Shown here piece by piece: positions 16,389 through 25,381 of a DNA stretch of 64,000 nt (positions are counted from its first letter, which is position 1; every line of letters starts with the position of its first letter). Source of the DNA: JADCCX01 sp031378805 (GTDB lineage Bacteria > Pseudomonadota > Alphaproteobacteria > Rhizobiales > Beijerinckiaceae); assembly GCA_031378805.1 (NCBI GenBank), contig JANNEO010000121.1:1-64000 (forward strand), read 5' to 3'. A model generated the notes under the pieces. That model saw nothing but the letters and a program-made list of their open reading frames with translations. It searched no databases and had not been told where the DNA came from. A program made the translations under genes and the position numbers.

Positions 16389-17695
16389 ATGTCGTAATCG
16401 CCATTCTGGATGTCCGCATTGCGCACGAGTGTGCGGAACAACGGCAACGTCGTATCAATGCCATCCACGACGAACTCGTCCAGCGCACGCCTGAGCCGCA
16501 TCAGGCACTCGTTGCGGGTGCGGCCATGCACGATGAGCTTTCCCACCAGTGAGTCGTAGTGCGGGGGAATAGTATAGCCCTGATACACCGCTGAATCGAC
16601 ACGCACGCCCAGGCCACCTGGCGGATGATAGTAGGAAATCAGGCCGGGGGAGGGGCGGAATGTCGCTGGATGCTCCGCGTTGATGCGGCATTCGATGGCA
16701 TGGCCCTCGATCAGGATATCCTTCTGCGTCACGGACAAGGGAGAGCCTGCAGCGACGCGTATCTGCTCGTTCACCAGATCGATGCCCGTGATCATCTCGG
16801 TCACGGGATGTTCGACCTGAATGCGCGTGTTCATCTCGATGAAATAGAATTCGCCGTTCTCATACAGGAACTCGATGGTGCCAGCGCCAAGATACTGCAG
16901 TTCCTGCATCGCCTTGGCGCAGATATTGCCGATTTTCTCACGTTCAGCCGCATTGAGCGCGGGCGATGGGCCTTCTTCCCAGACTTTCTGGTGACGGCGC
17001 TGTAGCGAGCAATCCCGTTCGCCCAAGTGAATGGCATTGCCGCGCCCGTCACCGAGCACCTGGATTTCGATATGGCGCGGCTTTTCAAGATATTTCTCGA
17101 GATAGACAGCATCGTCGCCGAATGCCGCTTTGGCTTCGGCCCGCGCTGTCTGCAACGCATCGACAAGGTCCGCTTCAGCCTTGGCGACCTTCATGCCGCG
17201 TCCACCGCCGCCCGATGCCGCCTTGACCAGCACGGGGTAGCCAATGCTGGCCGCAACCTTCTTGGCTTCATTGTCATCCGTGATGCCGCCATCCGACCCC
17301 GGGACGCACGGTATGCCCAGACGTCGCGCCGTGCGTTTCGCCTCGATCTTGTCACCCATTGTGCGGATATGCTCGGCCTTGGGACCAATGAACCCGATCT
17401 TGTGGCCAGCCAGGATTTCCGCGAAACGCGCATTTTCCGACAGGAAGCCATAGCCGGGATGCACCGCATCCGCGCCGGTGATCTCGCAGGCCGCGATCAA
17501 CGAGGGAATGTTGAGATAACTGTCACGCGCCGCTGGCGGCCCGATGCACACGCTTTCATCTGCAAGGCGGACATGCATGGCATTGGCGTCGGCAGTGGAG
17601 TGAACAGCCACAGTCGCTATCCCGAGTTCCTTGCAGGCCCTCAGCACGCGCAGTGCAATCTCACCTCTGTTTGCGATCAGTACCTTGTCGAACAT
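16343..17695 (-). CDS. accC: Acetyl-CoA carboxylase biotin carboxylase subunit AccC
   Basis: This protein of about 450 residues carboxylates the biotin carried on AccB, the first half-reaction of fatty-acid synthesis. It shows FDKVLIANRGEIALRV at the start, the ATP-grasp loop KAASGGGGRGM (~160), the EMNTRIQVEHPVTE active-site block (~288-301), and a normal biotin carboxylase C-domain. Length and sequence are those of a stand-alone AccC rather than PccA. The ATG at 17695 is the family start. An upstream ATG at 17716 overlaps the accB stop as ATGA and could also couple translation. It lies directly downstream of accB in the usual order. Confidence 0.95.
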   Translation of the reverse strand: MFDKVLIANRGEIALRVLRACKELGIATVAVHSTADANAMHVRLADESVCIGPPAARDSYLNIPSLIAACEITGADAVHPGYGFLSENARFAEILAGHKIGFIGPKAEHIRTMGDKIEAKRTARRLGIPCVPGSDGGITDDNEAKKVAASIGYPVLVKAASGGGGRGMKVAKAEADLVDALQTARAEAKAAFGDDAVYLEKYLEKPRHIEIQVLGDGRGNAIHLGERDCSLQRRHQKVWEEGPSPALNAAEREKIGNICAKAMQELQYLGAGTIEFLYENGEFYFIEMNTRIQVEHPVTEMITGIDLVNEQIRVAAGSPLSVTQKDILIEGHAIECRINAEHPATFRPSPGLISYYHPPGGLGVRVDSAVYQGYTIPPHYDSLVGKLIVHGRTRNECLMRLRRALDEFVVDGIDTTLPLFRTLVRNADIQNGDYDIHWLEKFLAAGGMAE

Positions 17696-17712
17696 CGGCT
17701 TGCCGCCCCCGA

Positions 17713-18267
17713 TCATTCGATCACGAACAGGGTTTGGCCGAATTCAACCGGCTGACCATCCTCAATGAGAATCGCGGTCACCGTGCCAGCTTTCGGCGCA
17801 GCGATGTCGTTGAATGTCTTCATGGCTTCGATCAGCATGATTTTCTCACCAGCCTTCACCGACGATCCCAGCTCGACGAAGTTCTTGGTGTCGGGAGAAG
17901 GCTTCCGGTAGGCCGTGCCGACCATGGGGGATTTAACCGCTCCGGGGTGTGCCGCGGCCTCGGTAGCTGCTGAGGAGGCGGTTTTCGCCACAGGTGTTGC
18001 CGAAGGCGCGGACACCGGCGCAGGGGTCGCGGCCATCATGACAGGGGCGGGGGTGGCTGCGGGCGAATGGCGAGCGACACGCACCTTCAGATCACCCTTC
18101 TTCACCTCGATTTCACCGACATTGGTCTCGCTCAAGAGCAACGCGATGGCGCGGACCAGATCGGTATCGATGGCAAAATTCGGCTTGGGTGAGGCCTTCG
18201 CAGCGCTGGAGGCTGGTGTGAAAGCTGCGGATGTCTTGGCGCCCTTGCCGGCGGGAGCTTTAGCCAT
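17713..18267 (-). CDS. accB: Acetyl-CoA carboxylase biotin carboxyl carrier protein AccB
   Basis: This 184-residue BCCP carries biotin between AccC and the carboxyltransferase. It has an N-terminal dimerisation region (DTDLVRAIALLLSETNVGEIEV), a long Ala/Pro-rich linker, and a C-terminal biotinyl domain with the acceptor lysine K150 in EAMKTFN. Family members more often read EAMKLMN or EAMKTMN at this site. AGGAACTG precedes the ATG. accC follows immediately. In many Hyphomicrobiales aroQ lies directly upstream, but here the 166 bases before accB hold no gene and dsbA comes next. Confidence 0.95.
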   Translation of the reverse strand: MAKAPAGKGAKTSAAFTPASSAAKASPKPNFAIDTDLVRAIALLLSETNVGEIEVKKGDLKVRVARHSPAATPAPVMMAATPAPVSAPSATPVAKTASSAATEAAAHPGAVKSPMVGTAYRKPSPDTKNFVELGSSVKAGEKIMLIEAMKTFNDIAAPKAGTVTAILIEDGQPVEFGQTLFVIE

Positions 18268-18433
18268 GGAGTTCAGTTCCTTGATAAGTCATAGCTTTTC
18301 CGAACGACAGGCGGGACCGTGGAGAAAATGAACACGGCGTGTCCGTTCGAGCGCCTAGTCTTTTAGCCGACGAGGCGTGGAAGGGAAACCCGCTTTATCC
18401 CGGAAGGTGTGGAACCCACGCACTGTACTGTGT

Positions 18434-19231
18434 TCAGCAGGCGTTTTTCCCGCATTTGCGGATGTTGTCGACCCGTGCCTTGAGGTCCGCGAAGCCTACC
18501 GCGCCCACCACGATTTCATCGCCGACCACATAGGACGGCGTCCCTGTAAGTCCCAGTGCATCGGCAACCTGCACGTTTTCCTCGATGGCGAGACGGACGG
18601 CGGGGCTGTCCATGTCCTTGGTGATCCGCGCCATGTCCGCACCGGCTTCCTTCGCAGCGTCCAGAGCCTGTTGCTTGCCGACATTGCCGCGCACTGTCAG
18701 CAACTTCTGGTGAAAACCCCAGAGTTTCTCTGGGGACAATTGCAACTTTGCGGCCAACGCCACTGTGGCGGCTTCCATGGAGCCTTGGCCCAGGACCGGG
18801 AAATCCTTCGTGATCACGCGGACATTCTTGTCCTCCGCCACCATCTTCTGCAGGTCGACGAGCGCCCGCTTGCAGAAGCCGCAGTTGTAATCGAAGAATT
18901 CGATGATCGTGACATCGCCGTTGGGGTTGCCGAAGGACACGTTGTGCTTCGCCGTGAACAGCGGGCTTGCCTTGTCCTGGGTAATCTTCAGGCGGGCCTG
19001 CTGGTCGCTCTCCTTCTGACGGCGCTCGAGTTCGACCATCGCCTCCTGGATCACTTCAGGGTTCTTGAGCAGGTACTCCTTGATGATCAGTCGGATCGCG
19101 TCTTTCTGACCATCGTTGAAGGGAGATGCTTGGACGACAGGAGCTTGTGAAGAGGGAGCTTGTGCAATCGCTGCCGAGAACGGCAAAGCGATTGTCAGGG
19201 CGAGGGCGGCGAGCGTGGCGCGCAAGATCAT
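18434..19231 (-). CDS. DsbA family thiol:disulfide oxidoreductase
   Basis: This 265-residue periplasmic thioredoxin-fold protein starts with a signal peptide (RATLAALALTIALPFSAAIAQA). An N-terminal helical region (IRLIIKEYLLKNPEVIQEAMVELERR, split over two helices) is followed by the DsbA domain with active-site CGFC and a cis-proline loop GTPSYVVG. It belongs to the Com1/ScsC-like group that makes or shuffles disulfides in secreted proteins. The frame is open further upstream, but the ATG at 19231 gives a clean signal peptide and has GGAG upstream. It lies 19 bases downstream of the M48 protease gene, so the two are likely co-transcribed. Confidence 0.9.
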   Translation of the reverse strand: MILRATLAALALTIALPFSAAIAQAPSSQAPVVQASPFNDGQKDAIRLIIKEYLLKNPEVIQEAMVELERRQKESDQQARLKITQDKASPLFTAKHNVSFGNPNGDVTIIEFFDYNCGFCKRALVDLQKMVAEDKNVRVITKDFPVLGQGSMEAATVALAAKLQLSPEKLWGFHQKLLTVRGNVGKQQALDAAKEAGADMARITKDMDSPAVRLAIEENVQVADALGLTGTPSYVVGDEIVVGAVGFADLKARVDNIRKCGKNAC

Positions 19232-19250
19232 TGGATGGGGACTCCGGCAG

Positions 19251-20636
19251 TCAGGATTGCGAGGGTTGGTTGATGATGTCATCCGCCTTCAACCAGGCGG
19301 GTGTGCCTTCCTTGAGGCCCGACTTGGCGCGTCTGGCAAGACGCTTGGCCTCGTCCTGCTGGCCCGAGAGCGCGTAACCCTGGGCGGCTGAAAGGGCCGC
19401 CATGGCATCGTTGCCTTTCGCGCCGTAGGCGCGGGCGAGATACTGGAATGTGTCGGGCGAATCCGGATCACGCTGCGAGGCCGTTGTCAGTTCCTTGATT
19501 GCGGCGTCGGCGTCCTTCGGGTCACCCGTCGAGACCAGCGCATGGCCCAGCATGGCGCGGATCAGCGGCTGGCCGGGTGCCATATTGACCGCCTTGCGCA
19601 GTGGTACCAGCGCTTCCCGCGCACGGCCAGCCTCCAGCAGCGCCTGGCCCTTGAGTTCCCAGAAGTATGCATTGTTGGGCTGTGCCGCGATCAGGGCGTC
19701 AATCTGGCCCTGCGCAGCCTGGGGATTGCCAAACCGATAGGCCGAGATGGCGCGGGCATAACGGGCGGGCAGCGACGTATCGGTGGGTGGATAACGCCGC
19801 ACCAGCTCTTCCGGGCGGCTCAGGAACCCGATCAGCTTGCCGCGTGCCAACTCATGGCGTGCCTTGAGGGCCGGGCTGTCCTGCTTGGCAAAATGCGGGC
19901 TTTGCTGCGCTTCTTCCTTCAGGGCCGCGATACGCTCGGGTGCCATCGGATGGCTCTGCAGATAGGGGTCGGCCCCTGCGCGGCGGAACAGGGATTCATC
20001 CGCGAAGCGCTGGAAGGTCTCCAGCATTCCCTTGGTGCTTTGTCCGGTCTGGTTGAGATAGCGCAACGCAGCCTTGTCGGCGGCCTGTTCCTCGCTGCGC
20101 TGATAGGCGAGTAACGAACGCTTGGCGATCTCCATCGGTCCCAGGATCGCCCCCATGGGACCAGTACCGCTCATGCCGACCTGACCGCTGCGCGAACCGG
20201 CAGCGACGGCACCTGCACCCAGCAACATGCCGGCAACCGCCATGATCTGCGCCCGCTCGAGTTGTTCGCGCAGGCGAAACAGGTGCCCGCCCGCGATATG
20301 CCCCGCTTCATGGGCCATCACGCCGATGACCTGGTTTGGCGTGGTCGACTCCATGATGACGCCGACATTCATGAACACCTTGCGGCCCGAGGCGACGAAG
20401 GCATTGAAATCGCGGCTGCCCACCAGGATGATCTTCGTCGCGCCCTCGTTGATTCCGGACGCCCGAAAAATGGGGTTGGCATAGTCCCGGAGCAATTGCT
20501 CGATCTCGGAATCCCGGATGATGGAAAGGTTGGGCTTTGGTGCTTGGGCTTGGCCTGGAACAGGGGCCAGGGCTATGGAAGCAGCAGCGATCAGCGCCGC
20601 GAAGAGGCGGTGCCTTGGGTGGCGAGAGATGATCAT
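19251..20636 (-). CDS. M48 family metalloprotease with TPR domain (BepA-like)
   Basis: This periplasmic zinc protease of about 461 residues probably checks outer-membrane protein or LptD assembly, as BepA does. It has a signal peptide (LFAALIAAASIALAPVPGQAQA), then the M48 domain with HEAGH (~126) and the third-ligand helix RSEEQAADKAALRY. The C-terminal ~170 residues are TPR-like repeats (YFWELKGQALLEAGRAREAL and similar). An ATG at 20636 is used; a GTG four codons upstream is also possible, and neither has a strong ribosome-binding site. dsbA follows. A palindrome in the divergent region at 20703-20719 may regulate it. Confidence 0.9.
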   Translation of the reverse strand: MIISRHPRHRLFAALIAAASIALAPVPGQAQAPKPNLSIIRDSEIEQLLRDYANPIFRASGINEGATKIILVGSRDFNAFVASGRKVFMNVGVIMESTTPNQVIGVMAHEAGHIAGGHLFRLREQLERAQIMAVAGMLLGAGAVAAGSRSGQVGMSGTGPMGAILGPMEIAKRSLLAYQRSEEQAADKAALRYLNQTGQSTKGMLETFQRFADESLFRRAGADPYLQSHPMAPERIAALKEEAQQSPHFAKQDSPALKARHELARGKLIGFLSRPEELVRRYPPTDTSLPARYARAISAYRFGNPQAAQGQIDALIAAQPNNAYFWELKGQALLEAGRAREALVPLRKAVNMAPGQPLIRAMLGHALVSTGDPKDADAAIKELTTASQRDPDSPDTFQYLARAYGAKGNDAMAALSAAQGYALSGQQDEAKRLARRAKSGLKEGTPAWLKADDIINQPSQS

Positions 20637-20702
20637 GCTTGCAGTCACGGCAAAATAACCATTGCGGAGTGTGATCGACCCCGTATGGAGCCTCAGGCGT
20701 TC

Positions 20703-20719
20703 CGGGTCAATTTAACCCG
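20703..20719. promoter_or_regulatory. Candidate operator palindrome in divergent region
   Basis: CGGGTCAATTTAACCCG is a 17-base dyad (arms CGGGT/ACCCG, with inner AA/TT also matching). It sits in the 154 bases between the divergent M48 protease and aminotransferase genes, a common place for a dimeric repressor site. No regulator gene is adjacent. The regulatory role is an inference from symmetry and position only. Confidence 0.3.
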
Positions 20720-20790
20720 AACCGGTTGATTTCACATGAACGTCATCTCCCGCCCGTGAACTGCGGCGGGATGATGGCGAAGACAGGGCT

Positions 20791-22014
20791 ATGCCAATGC
20801 AACGCGCTCCCGAAGACCAGGAAAGCCAAGCCGGTCCCACAGTATCACGACGGTCCGATGTTTCGCCCTTCATCGTCATGGATGTGATGCGCGAAGCTGC
20901 TGAAATCGAGCGCAGCGGCGGTACAATTGTTCATATGGAAGTCGGTCAACCCGGCCACCCCGCGCCGAAAACAGCCTTGGCCGCGGCGCAAGCCGCGATC
21001 AGCGCGGGGCGCATTCCCTATACCGAAGCGCTGGGCATTCGCTCGCTCAGGGAGCGGATCGCAGGCCACTACCGCGAAACCTACAACTTCGAGGTTTCGT
21101 CCGAGCGCATCGTTGTCACCACGGGATCATCCGGCGGCTTTACGCTGGCTTTCCTGTCGATGTTCGAGCCGGGGGACCGGGTTGCGATCTCGGCACCTGG
21201 ATATCCCGCCTATCGTAACACCCTGAAGGCGCTGTCGCTTGTGCCGGTTGAAATCCCGACCGGGCCTGAGACCCGCTATGCGCTCACCGGTGACTTGATC
21301 CGCGCGGCTCATGCGAAAGCACCACTGAAGGGCGTGCTCGCCATGAGTCCTGCCAATCCCACCGGCGTGGTGATGACGCCTGAAACGCTCCAGGGGTTGT
21401 GCGAGACCTGCCGCGACCTCGGCCTCTGGTTCATGTCGGACGAGATCTATCACGGCTTGACCTATGGTGACGCACGGGAAGAGACGGCGCTGGCCTTCAG
21501 CAACGATGCCGTCATCATCAATTCCTTCTCCAAGTTCTTCTGCATGACGGGCTGGCGCGTAGGCTGGATGGTTGTGCCGGAGCGTCTGATCCGCTCTGTG
21601 GAGCGCTTGCAGCAGAATTTCTCGATCTCGGTGCCCTATCTTAGCCAGGTCGCGGCAGAAGCGGCCTTCGATGGCATGGACGAAATGCGCGAGGTCAAGG
21701 CCGGTTACGCTCGCAACCGCGATATCCTCATGGAGGGGCTGCCGAAGATCGGTCTTGGTGGCTTCTTGCCGGTTGACGGTGCGTTTTATGTTTACATCGA
21801 CGTGTCGGCGCTGACGAACGACAGCATGGATTTCTGCAAGCGTGCCATCCGCGAGGCTGGCGTGGCGATCACGCCGGGCCTCGATTTCGACCCCGCCGAG
21901 GGGCATCGCTTCGTACGCCTCTCGTTTGCCGGGACGGAGCAGGACATGCACGATGCCGTGCGCAAACTGGGAGTGTGGCTGGATCGTCAGCGTACAGATG
22001 CAGGATGCTTCTGA
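20791..22014 (+). CDS. Class I/II pyridoxal-phosphate aminotransferase
   Basis: This 407-residue fold-type I aminotransferase carries the PLP lysine in SFSKFFCMTGWRVGW (~residue 246), SPANPTG (~190) and SDEIYHGLTYG (~215). These are typical of aspartate/aromatic aminotransferase-like enzymes. The N-terminal SDVSPFIVMDVMREAAEIE block is characteristic of an alphaproteobacterial subgroup whose substrate is not well fixed. It is cytoplasmic, using 2-oxoglutarate or pyruvate as acceptor. ATGs at 20791 and 20797 are both possible. It is transcribed away from the M48 gene and ends at a bidirectional terminator facing RNase E. Confidence 0.88.
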   Translation: MPMQRAPEDQESQAGPTVSRRSDVSPFIVMDVMREAAEIERSGGTIVHMEVGQPGHPAPKTALAAAQAAISAGRIPYTEALGIRSLRERIAGHYRETYNFEVSSERIVVTTGSSGGFTLAFLSMFEPGDRVAISAPGYPAYRNTLKALSLVPVEIPTGPETRYALTGDLIRAAHAKAPLKGVLAMSPANPTGVVMTPETLQGLCETCRDLGLWFMSDEIYHGLTYGDAREETALAFSNDAVIINSFSKFFCMTGWRVGWMVVPERLIRSVERLQQNFSISVPYLSQVAAEAAFDGMDEMREVKAGYARNRDILMEGLPKIGLGGFLPVDGAFYVYIDVSALTNDSMDFCKRAIREAGVAITPGLDFDPAEGHRFVRLSFAGTEQDMHDAVRKLGVWLDRQRTDAGCF

Positions 22015-22048
22015 AGGCGGCATAGCGGTGTAGCTTACAGGGACAAAG

Positions 22049-22076
22049 AAAAAGGCGGCCTGCAGGCCGCCTTTTT
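22049..22076. terminator. Bidirectional rho-independent terminator
   Basis: AAAAAGGCGGCC-TGCA-GGCCGCCTTTTT is a perfect hairpin with an A run on one side and a T run on the other, so it can stop transcription from both strands. It lies between the converging aminotransferase and rne genes. Confidence 0.92.
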
Positions 22077-22082
22077 GGTCTC

Positions 22083-24797
22083 TTAATCGCCGCCAAGCGC
22101 CTTTTTGGCCTTGGACCACCAGCCCGAGCGCTTGGGCCGGGTCGGATCCTCGACCTCAGGCTCGATCTCGATCACTGGCGCTGGCTTTGGGGCAGGAGCG
22201 GGCTTTGGCGCGGGTGCGACCGGAACGGGCGCTGCCTCGACAGCAACCGGTTCAACAACGGCTTCCGCCACAGCCTTCTTGCCGCGTCCACGCTTTGGCT
22301 TGTCTATGGACACAGGTGCCTCAACGGCGGGGGCATCAACCACAGCTTCCGCCTCGGCCTTCTTGCCGCGACCGCGCTTCTTGGGAGCAGCCACTTCTTC
22401 AGTGGCAGCAACCGGAGCCGCTTCCGCCACGGCGGCTTCCTCGGTCATGTGGACCGCATTGCCACCCTCCGCATCAGCACTTGCTGCTGGCGCGTCACCC
22501 GCACCACCGTCCTCGTCCCGCCGGTTGCGGCGACCACCACGGCGACCGCGCCTGCGGCGGCGGCGGCCTTCGCTATCCGTCTGTTGGTCATCGCCTGAGG
22601 CGGGGGCCTCTTCGGACGCATCGTCTTCCACATCGTCGCCGCCTTCAGCGCGTGGTGCTTCCTGACCATCGGCGTTGAGGGCAGGGCGATCCTCGCGGTC
22701 ACGGCCCCGGCCACGCCTGCGGCGACGGCGACCACGCCGTGCGCCATCTTCGCCGTCACCCTCTTCGGAACGCACACCGATTTCGGACTGAGTCTCGGTC
22801 ACGCTCTCTGGCGCTTCCTCGGCTTCGTCCGCGAACTCGTCGACGTATTCCTCGTCCACCTCGTCCACGATAGGGGCCATTGCAACTTCACGCAGGCCAC
22901 CTTCCGGCGCAGGCTCACCACGCTCCAAGGTGTAATAGTTGGTACCATGCAGGCTATCATCGGCCATCAGCGTGACGGTGATGCCGAAGCGCTCCTCGAT
23001 GGCTCGCAGCGTCAGCCGCTTCTGGTTGAGGATGTAAAGCGCCACTTCCGTCCGCGTCTTCACGTTGAGGTGGAACTGTGCGCCCTTGAGCAGCGATTCC
23101 TCGATGCCGCGCAGGATCATTAGGGCCACCGAGGATGTGGCGCGGACGAAGCCGGAGCCGCCGCAATGCGTGCAGACGATGGTCGAGCTCTCGAGAACGC
23201 CGGTGCGCATACGCTGGCGTGACATTTCCATCAGGCCGAAGGGCGAGATGCGGCCGACCTGAATGCGGGCACGATCGTTCTTCAGGCAATCCTTCAACCG
23301 CTTTTCGACCGTTCGGTTGTTGCGATTTTCCTCCATGTCGATGAAGTCGATCACGATCAGTCCCGCCAGATCGCGCAGCCGGAGCTGGCGTGACACCTCT
23401 TCGGCCGCCTCGAGGTTGGTTTTGAGGGCGGTGTCCTCGATGTTGTGCTCGCGTGTCGAACGGCCTGAGTTCACATCGATTGAGATGAGCGCTTCCGTCG
23501 GGTTGATCACGATATACCCGCCAGAACGGAGCGTTACCGTGGGCGAGAACATGGCGTCGAGCTGGCTTTCCACGGCGTAACGGGCGAACAGCGGTTGCGC
23601 CTCGCGGTGTGCCTTGATGGCCTTGAGCTGCGAGGGCATCAGCATCTTCATGAAGTCGCGGGCTTCCTTGTAACCCCCTTCGCCGGAGACTACGACCTCG
23701 TCCACCTCCTTGCCGAAGAGATCGCGCAAGGAACGCTTGATCAGCGAGCCTTCTTCGTAGACCAGCGTTGGAGCGACAGATTGCAGCGTCGTCTCGCGCA
23801 CCTGCTCCCAGACGCGGATCAGATACTCGAAGTCGCGCTTGATCTCGGGCTTGGTGCGGCTGGCACCTGCGGTGCGCAGGATGACACCCATGCCCTCCGG
23901 CACTTCCAGATCGCCAGCGAGTTCCTTGAGGCGCTTGCGGTCGGAAGAATTGGTGATCTTGCGGCTGATGCCGCCACCGCGTGCGGTGTTGGGCATCAGC
24001 ACGCAATAGCGACCGGCCAGCGAAAGATAGGTTGTGAGAGCCGCGCCCTTGTTGCCGCGCTCTTCCTTCACGACCTGAACGAGCAGGATCTGGCGGCGCT
24101 TGATGACCTCCTGGATCTTGTACTGCTTGCGCGGACGGAAGGAACGGCGCTGTTCGCGCATATCTTCAAGTGCTTCGCCAACGCCACCGCCGCCGACCTG
24201 CTCGACCTGGCTTTGCTCCTCGTCGCGCACCACATCCTCGATGCCGCTGACGTCATCGCCGTCGGCAGATATGTCTTCGATTGTGGACACCGCAGGGGCA
24301 GCTTCGGCGGGTTCATCCACGTGATGAACTGTGTCGCCGTCGCTGTCGCCCTGTTCCTCTGCGGCATCCGTTGCGGCCTCCTCGGAAATGCTCTCGCCAT
24401 TCTCGGCACTGCGCGGACGGGGCGGTCCACCGCGACGGCGGCGACCGCGACGACCGGCACCGCGCTCTTGCTGGGGCTGCGACTCTTCTTCGTCCTCGCG
24501 CTCGGCGAAACGCGCTTCTTCCTCTAGGAGAGCCTGACGGTCAGCCACAGGTATCTGGTAATAGTCAGGGTGAATTTCGCTGAAGGCCAGGAAGCCATGG
24601 CGGTTGCCGCCGTACTCCACGAACGCCGCCTGGAGCGAGGGCTCCACGCGGGTCACCTTGGCGAGGTAGATATTGCCCCTCAGCTGTTTTCTGGAGGCAC
24701 TTTCGAAGTCGAATTCGTCAATCCGGTTTCCGCGTTGCACGACAACCCGGGTTTCCTCGGGGTGCGACGCGTCTATCAGCATTCTGTTGGAGGCCAT
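22083..24797 (-). CDS. rne: Ribonuclease E
   Basis: This 904-residue endoribonuclease is the core of the RNA degradosome and processes rRNA, tRNA and mRNA. The N-terminal S1 RNA-binding domain (RGNIYLAKVTRVEPSLQ) is interrupted by a long acidic, Arg-rich insertion, as in other alphaproteobacteria. The catalytic DNase I-like part includes SIDVNSGRS and LIVIDFIDM with the metal-binding Asp residues. The Zn-link is CTHCGGSG. The C-terminal ~300 residues are disordered, with Arg-rich patches and two imperfect copies of a KRGRGKK-containing repeat, and are likely to bind RNA and degradosome partners. MASNRML at 24797 is the family N-terminus, although the frame is open 70 codons upstream. The long leader is typical of autoregulated rne. 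Confidence 0.95.
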   Translation of the reverse strand: MASNRMLIDASHPEETRVVVQRGNRIDEFDFESASRKQLRGNIYLAKVTRVEPSLQAAFVEYGGNRHGFLAFSEIHPDYYQIPVADRQALLEEEARFAEREDEEESQPQQERGAGRRGRRRRGGPPRPRSAENGESISEEAATDAAEEQGDSDGDTVHHVDEPAEAAPAVSTIEDISADGDDVSGIEDVVRDEEQSQVEQVGGGGVGEALEDMREQRRSFRPRKQYKIQEVIKRRQILLVQVVKEERGNKGAALTTYLSLAGRYCVLMPNTARGGGISRKITNSSDRKRLKELAGDLEVPEGMGVILRTAGASRTKPEIKRDFEYLIRVWEQVRETTLQSVAPTLVYEEGSLIKRSLRDLFGKEVDEVVVSGEGGYKEARDFMKMLMPSQLKAIKAHREAQPLFARYAVESQLDAMFSPTVTLRSGGYIVINPTEALISIDVNSGRSTREHNIEDTALKTNLEAAEEVSRQLRLRDLAGLIVIDFIDMEENRNNRTVEKRLKDCLKNDRARIQVGRISPFGLMEMSRQRMRTGVLESSTIVCTHCGGSGFVRATSSVALMILRGIEESLLKGAQFHLNVKTRTEVALYILNQKRLTLRAIEERFGITVTLMADDSLHGTNYYTLERGEPAPEGGLREVAMAPIVDEVDEEYVDEFADEAEEAPESVTETQSEIGVRSEEGDGEDGARRGRRRRRRGRGRDREDRPALNADGQEAPRAEGGDDVEDDASEEAPASGDDQQTDSEGRRRRRRGRRGGRRNRRDEDGGAGDAPAASADAEGGNAVHMTEEAAVAEAAPVAATEEVAAPKKRGRGKKAEAEAVVDAPAVEAPVSIDKPKRGRGKKAVAEAVVEPVAVEAAPVPVAPAPKPAPAPKPAPVIEIEPEVEDPTRPKRSGWWSKAKKALGGD

Positions 24798-25381
24798 TGA
24801 GATCACTCTTTGGCGCAGGGCGTGGGCCAGGCTTTGCGGAAGCGGATGCTTCTGAAAGCCGCGGGCGAAGGCTCCTGCGACTTGTGTTGGAGGCGATGGA
24901 GAGCGCTTCGTCAGACCTTGAATGTCTGGTCCGAGCGCGGGTTTGGAGAGAAAAAAGGGTGATGATGCCCGCGGATGAGCCGGAGTCGTTCGCTCTCGAT
25001 GCAACACGCGTCATCGCATATCCCGATCAGTCGTCGCATCCTTGCGACCGACATCCGGACATCGCAGCCATGATCACGGTTGAACCGGGGGAACTGCGAC
25101 AGGTCACACCTGAACGAAAATCTCGACTCACGTGTGTGTCCGCCATGTCACAATCTCTCTAGAATCCGCCAGGGCTGTTTGGCAAGCTATCAATTGATGC
25201 TGCGAGTTGATTTCCGGCCACAGGCTCCGCCACATCTATGTTCCGCCCGTATGTGCTCTGCCCAGTTGGGGTCAAATTTCATCGTCAAAGCTCCATTAAC
25301 CATATTCTGGCATTGAATGAACTGCTTGGGTGTCGAAATCCGATGCAGAAATGCCCCTTCAACTGCGGTTCGGAGATCAAT
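24798..25381. other. Divergent intergenic region between rne and amiC (rne leader)
   Basis: These 584 bases carry no gene I can support. On the minus strand they form the rne 5' region. A 5-bp hairpin CAGAC/GTCTG (24912-24928) and a T6 run after a weak GGG/CCC stem (24951-24970) are visible, and could belong to a folded leader. Bacterial rne leaders are often autoregulatory, but no known leader motif is recognised. The plus strand upstream of amiC has no clear consensus promoter. In-frame extensions of both genes into this region were not adopted. Confidence 0.55.
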
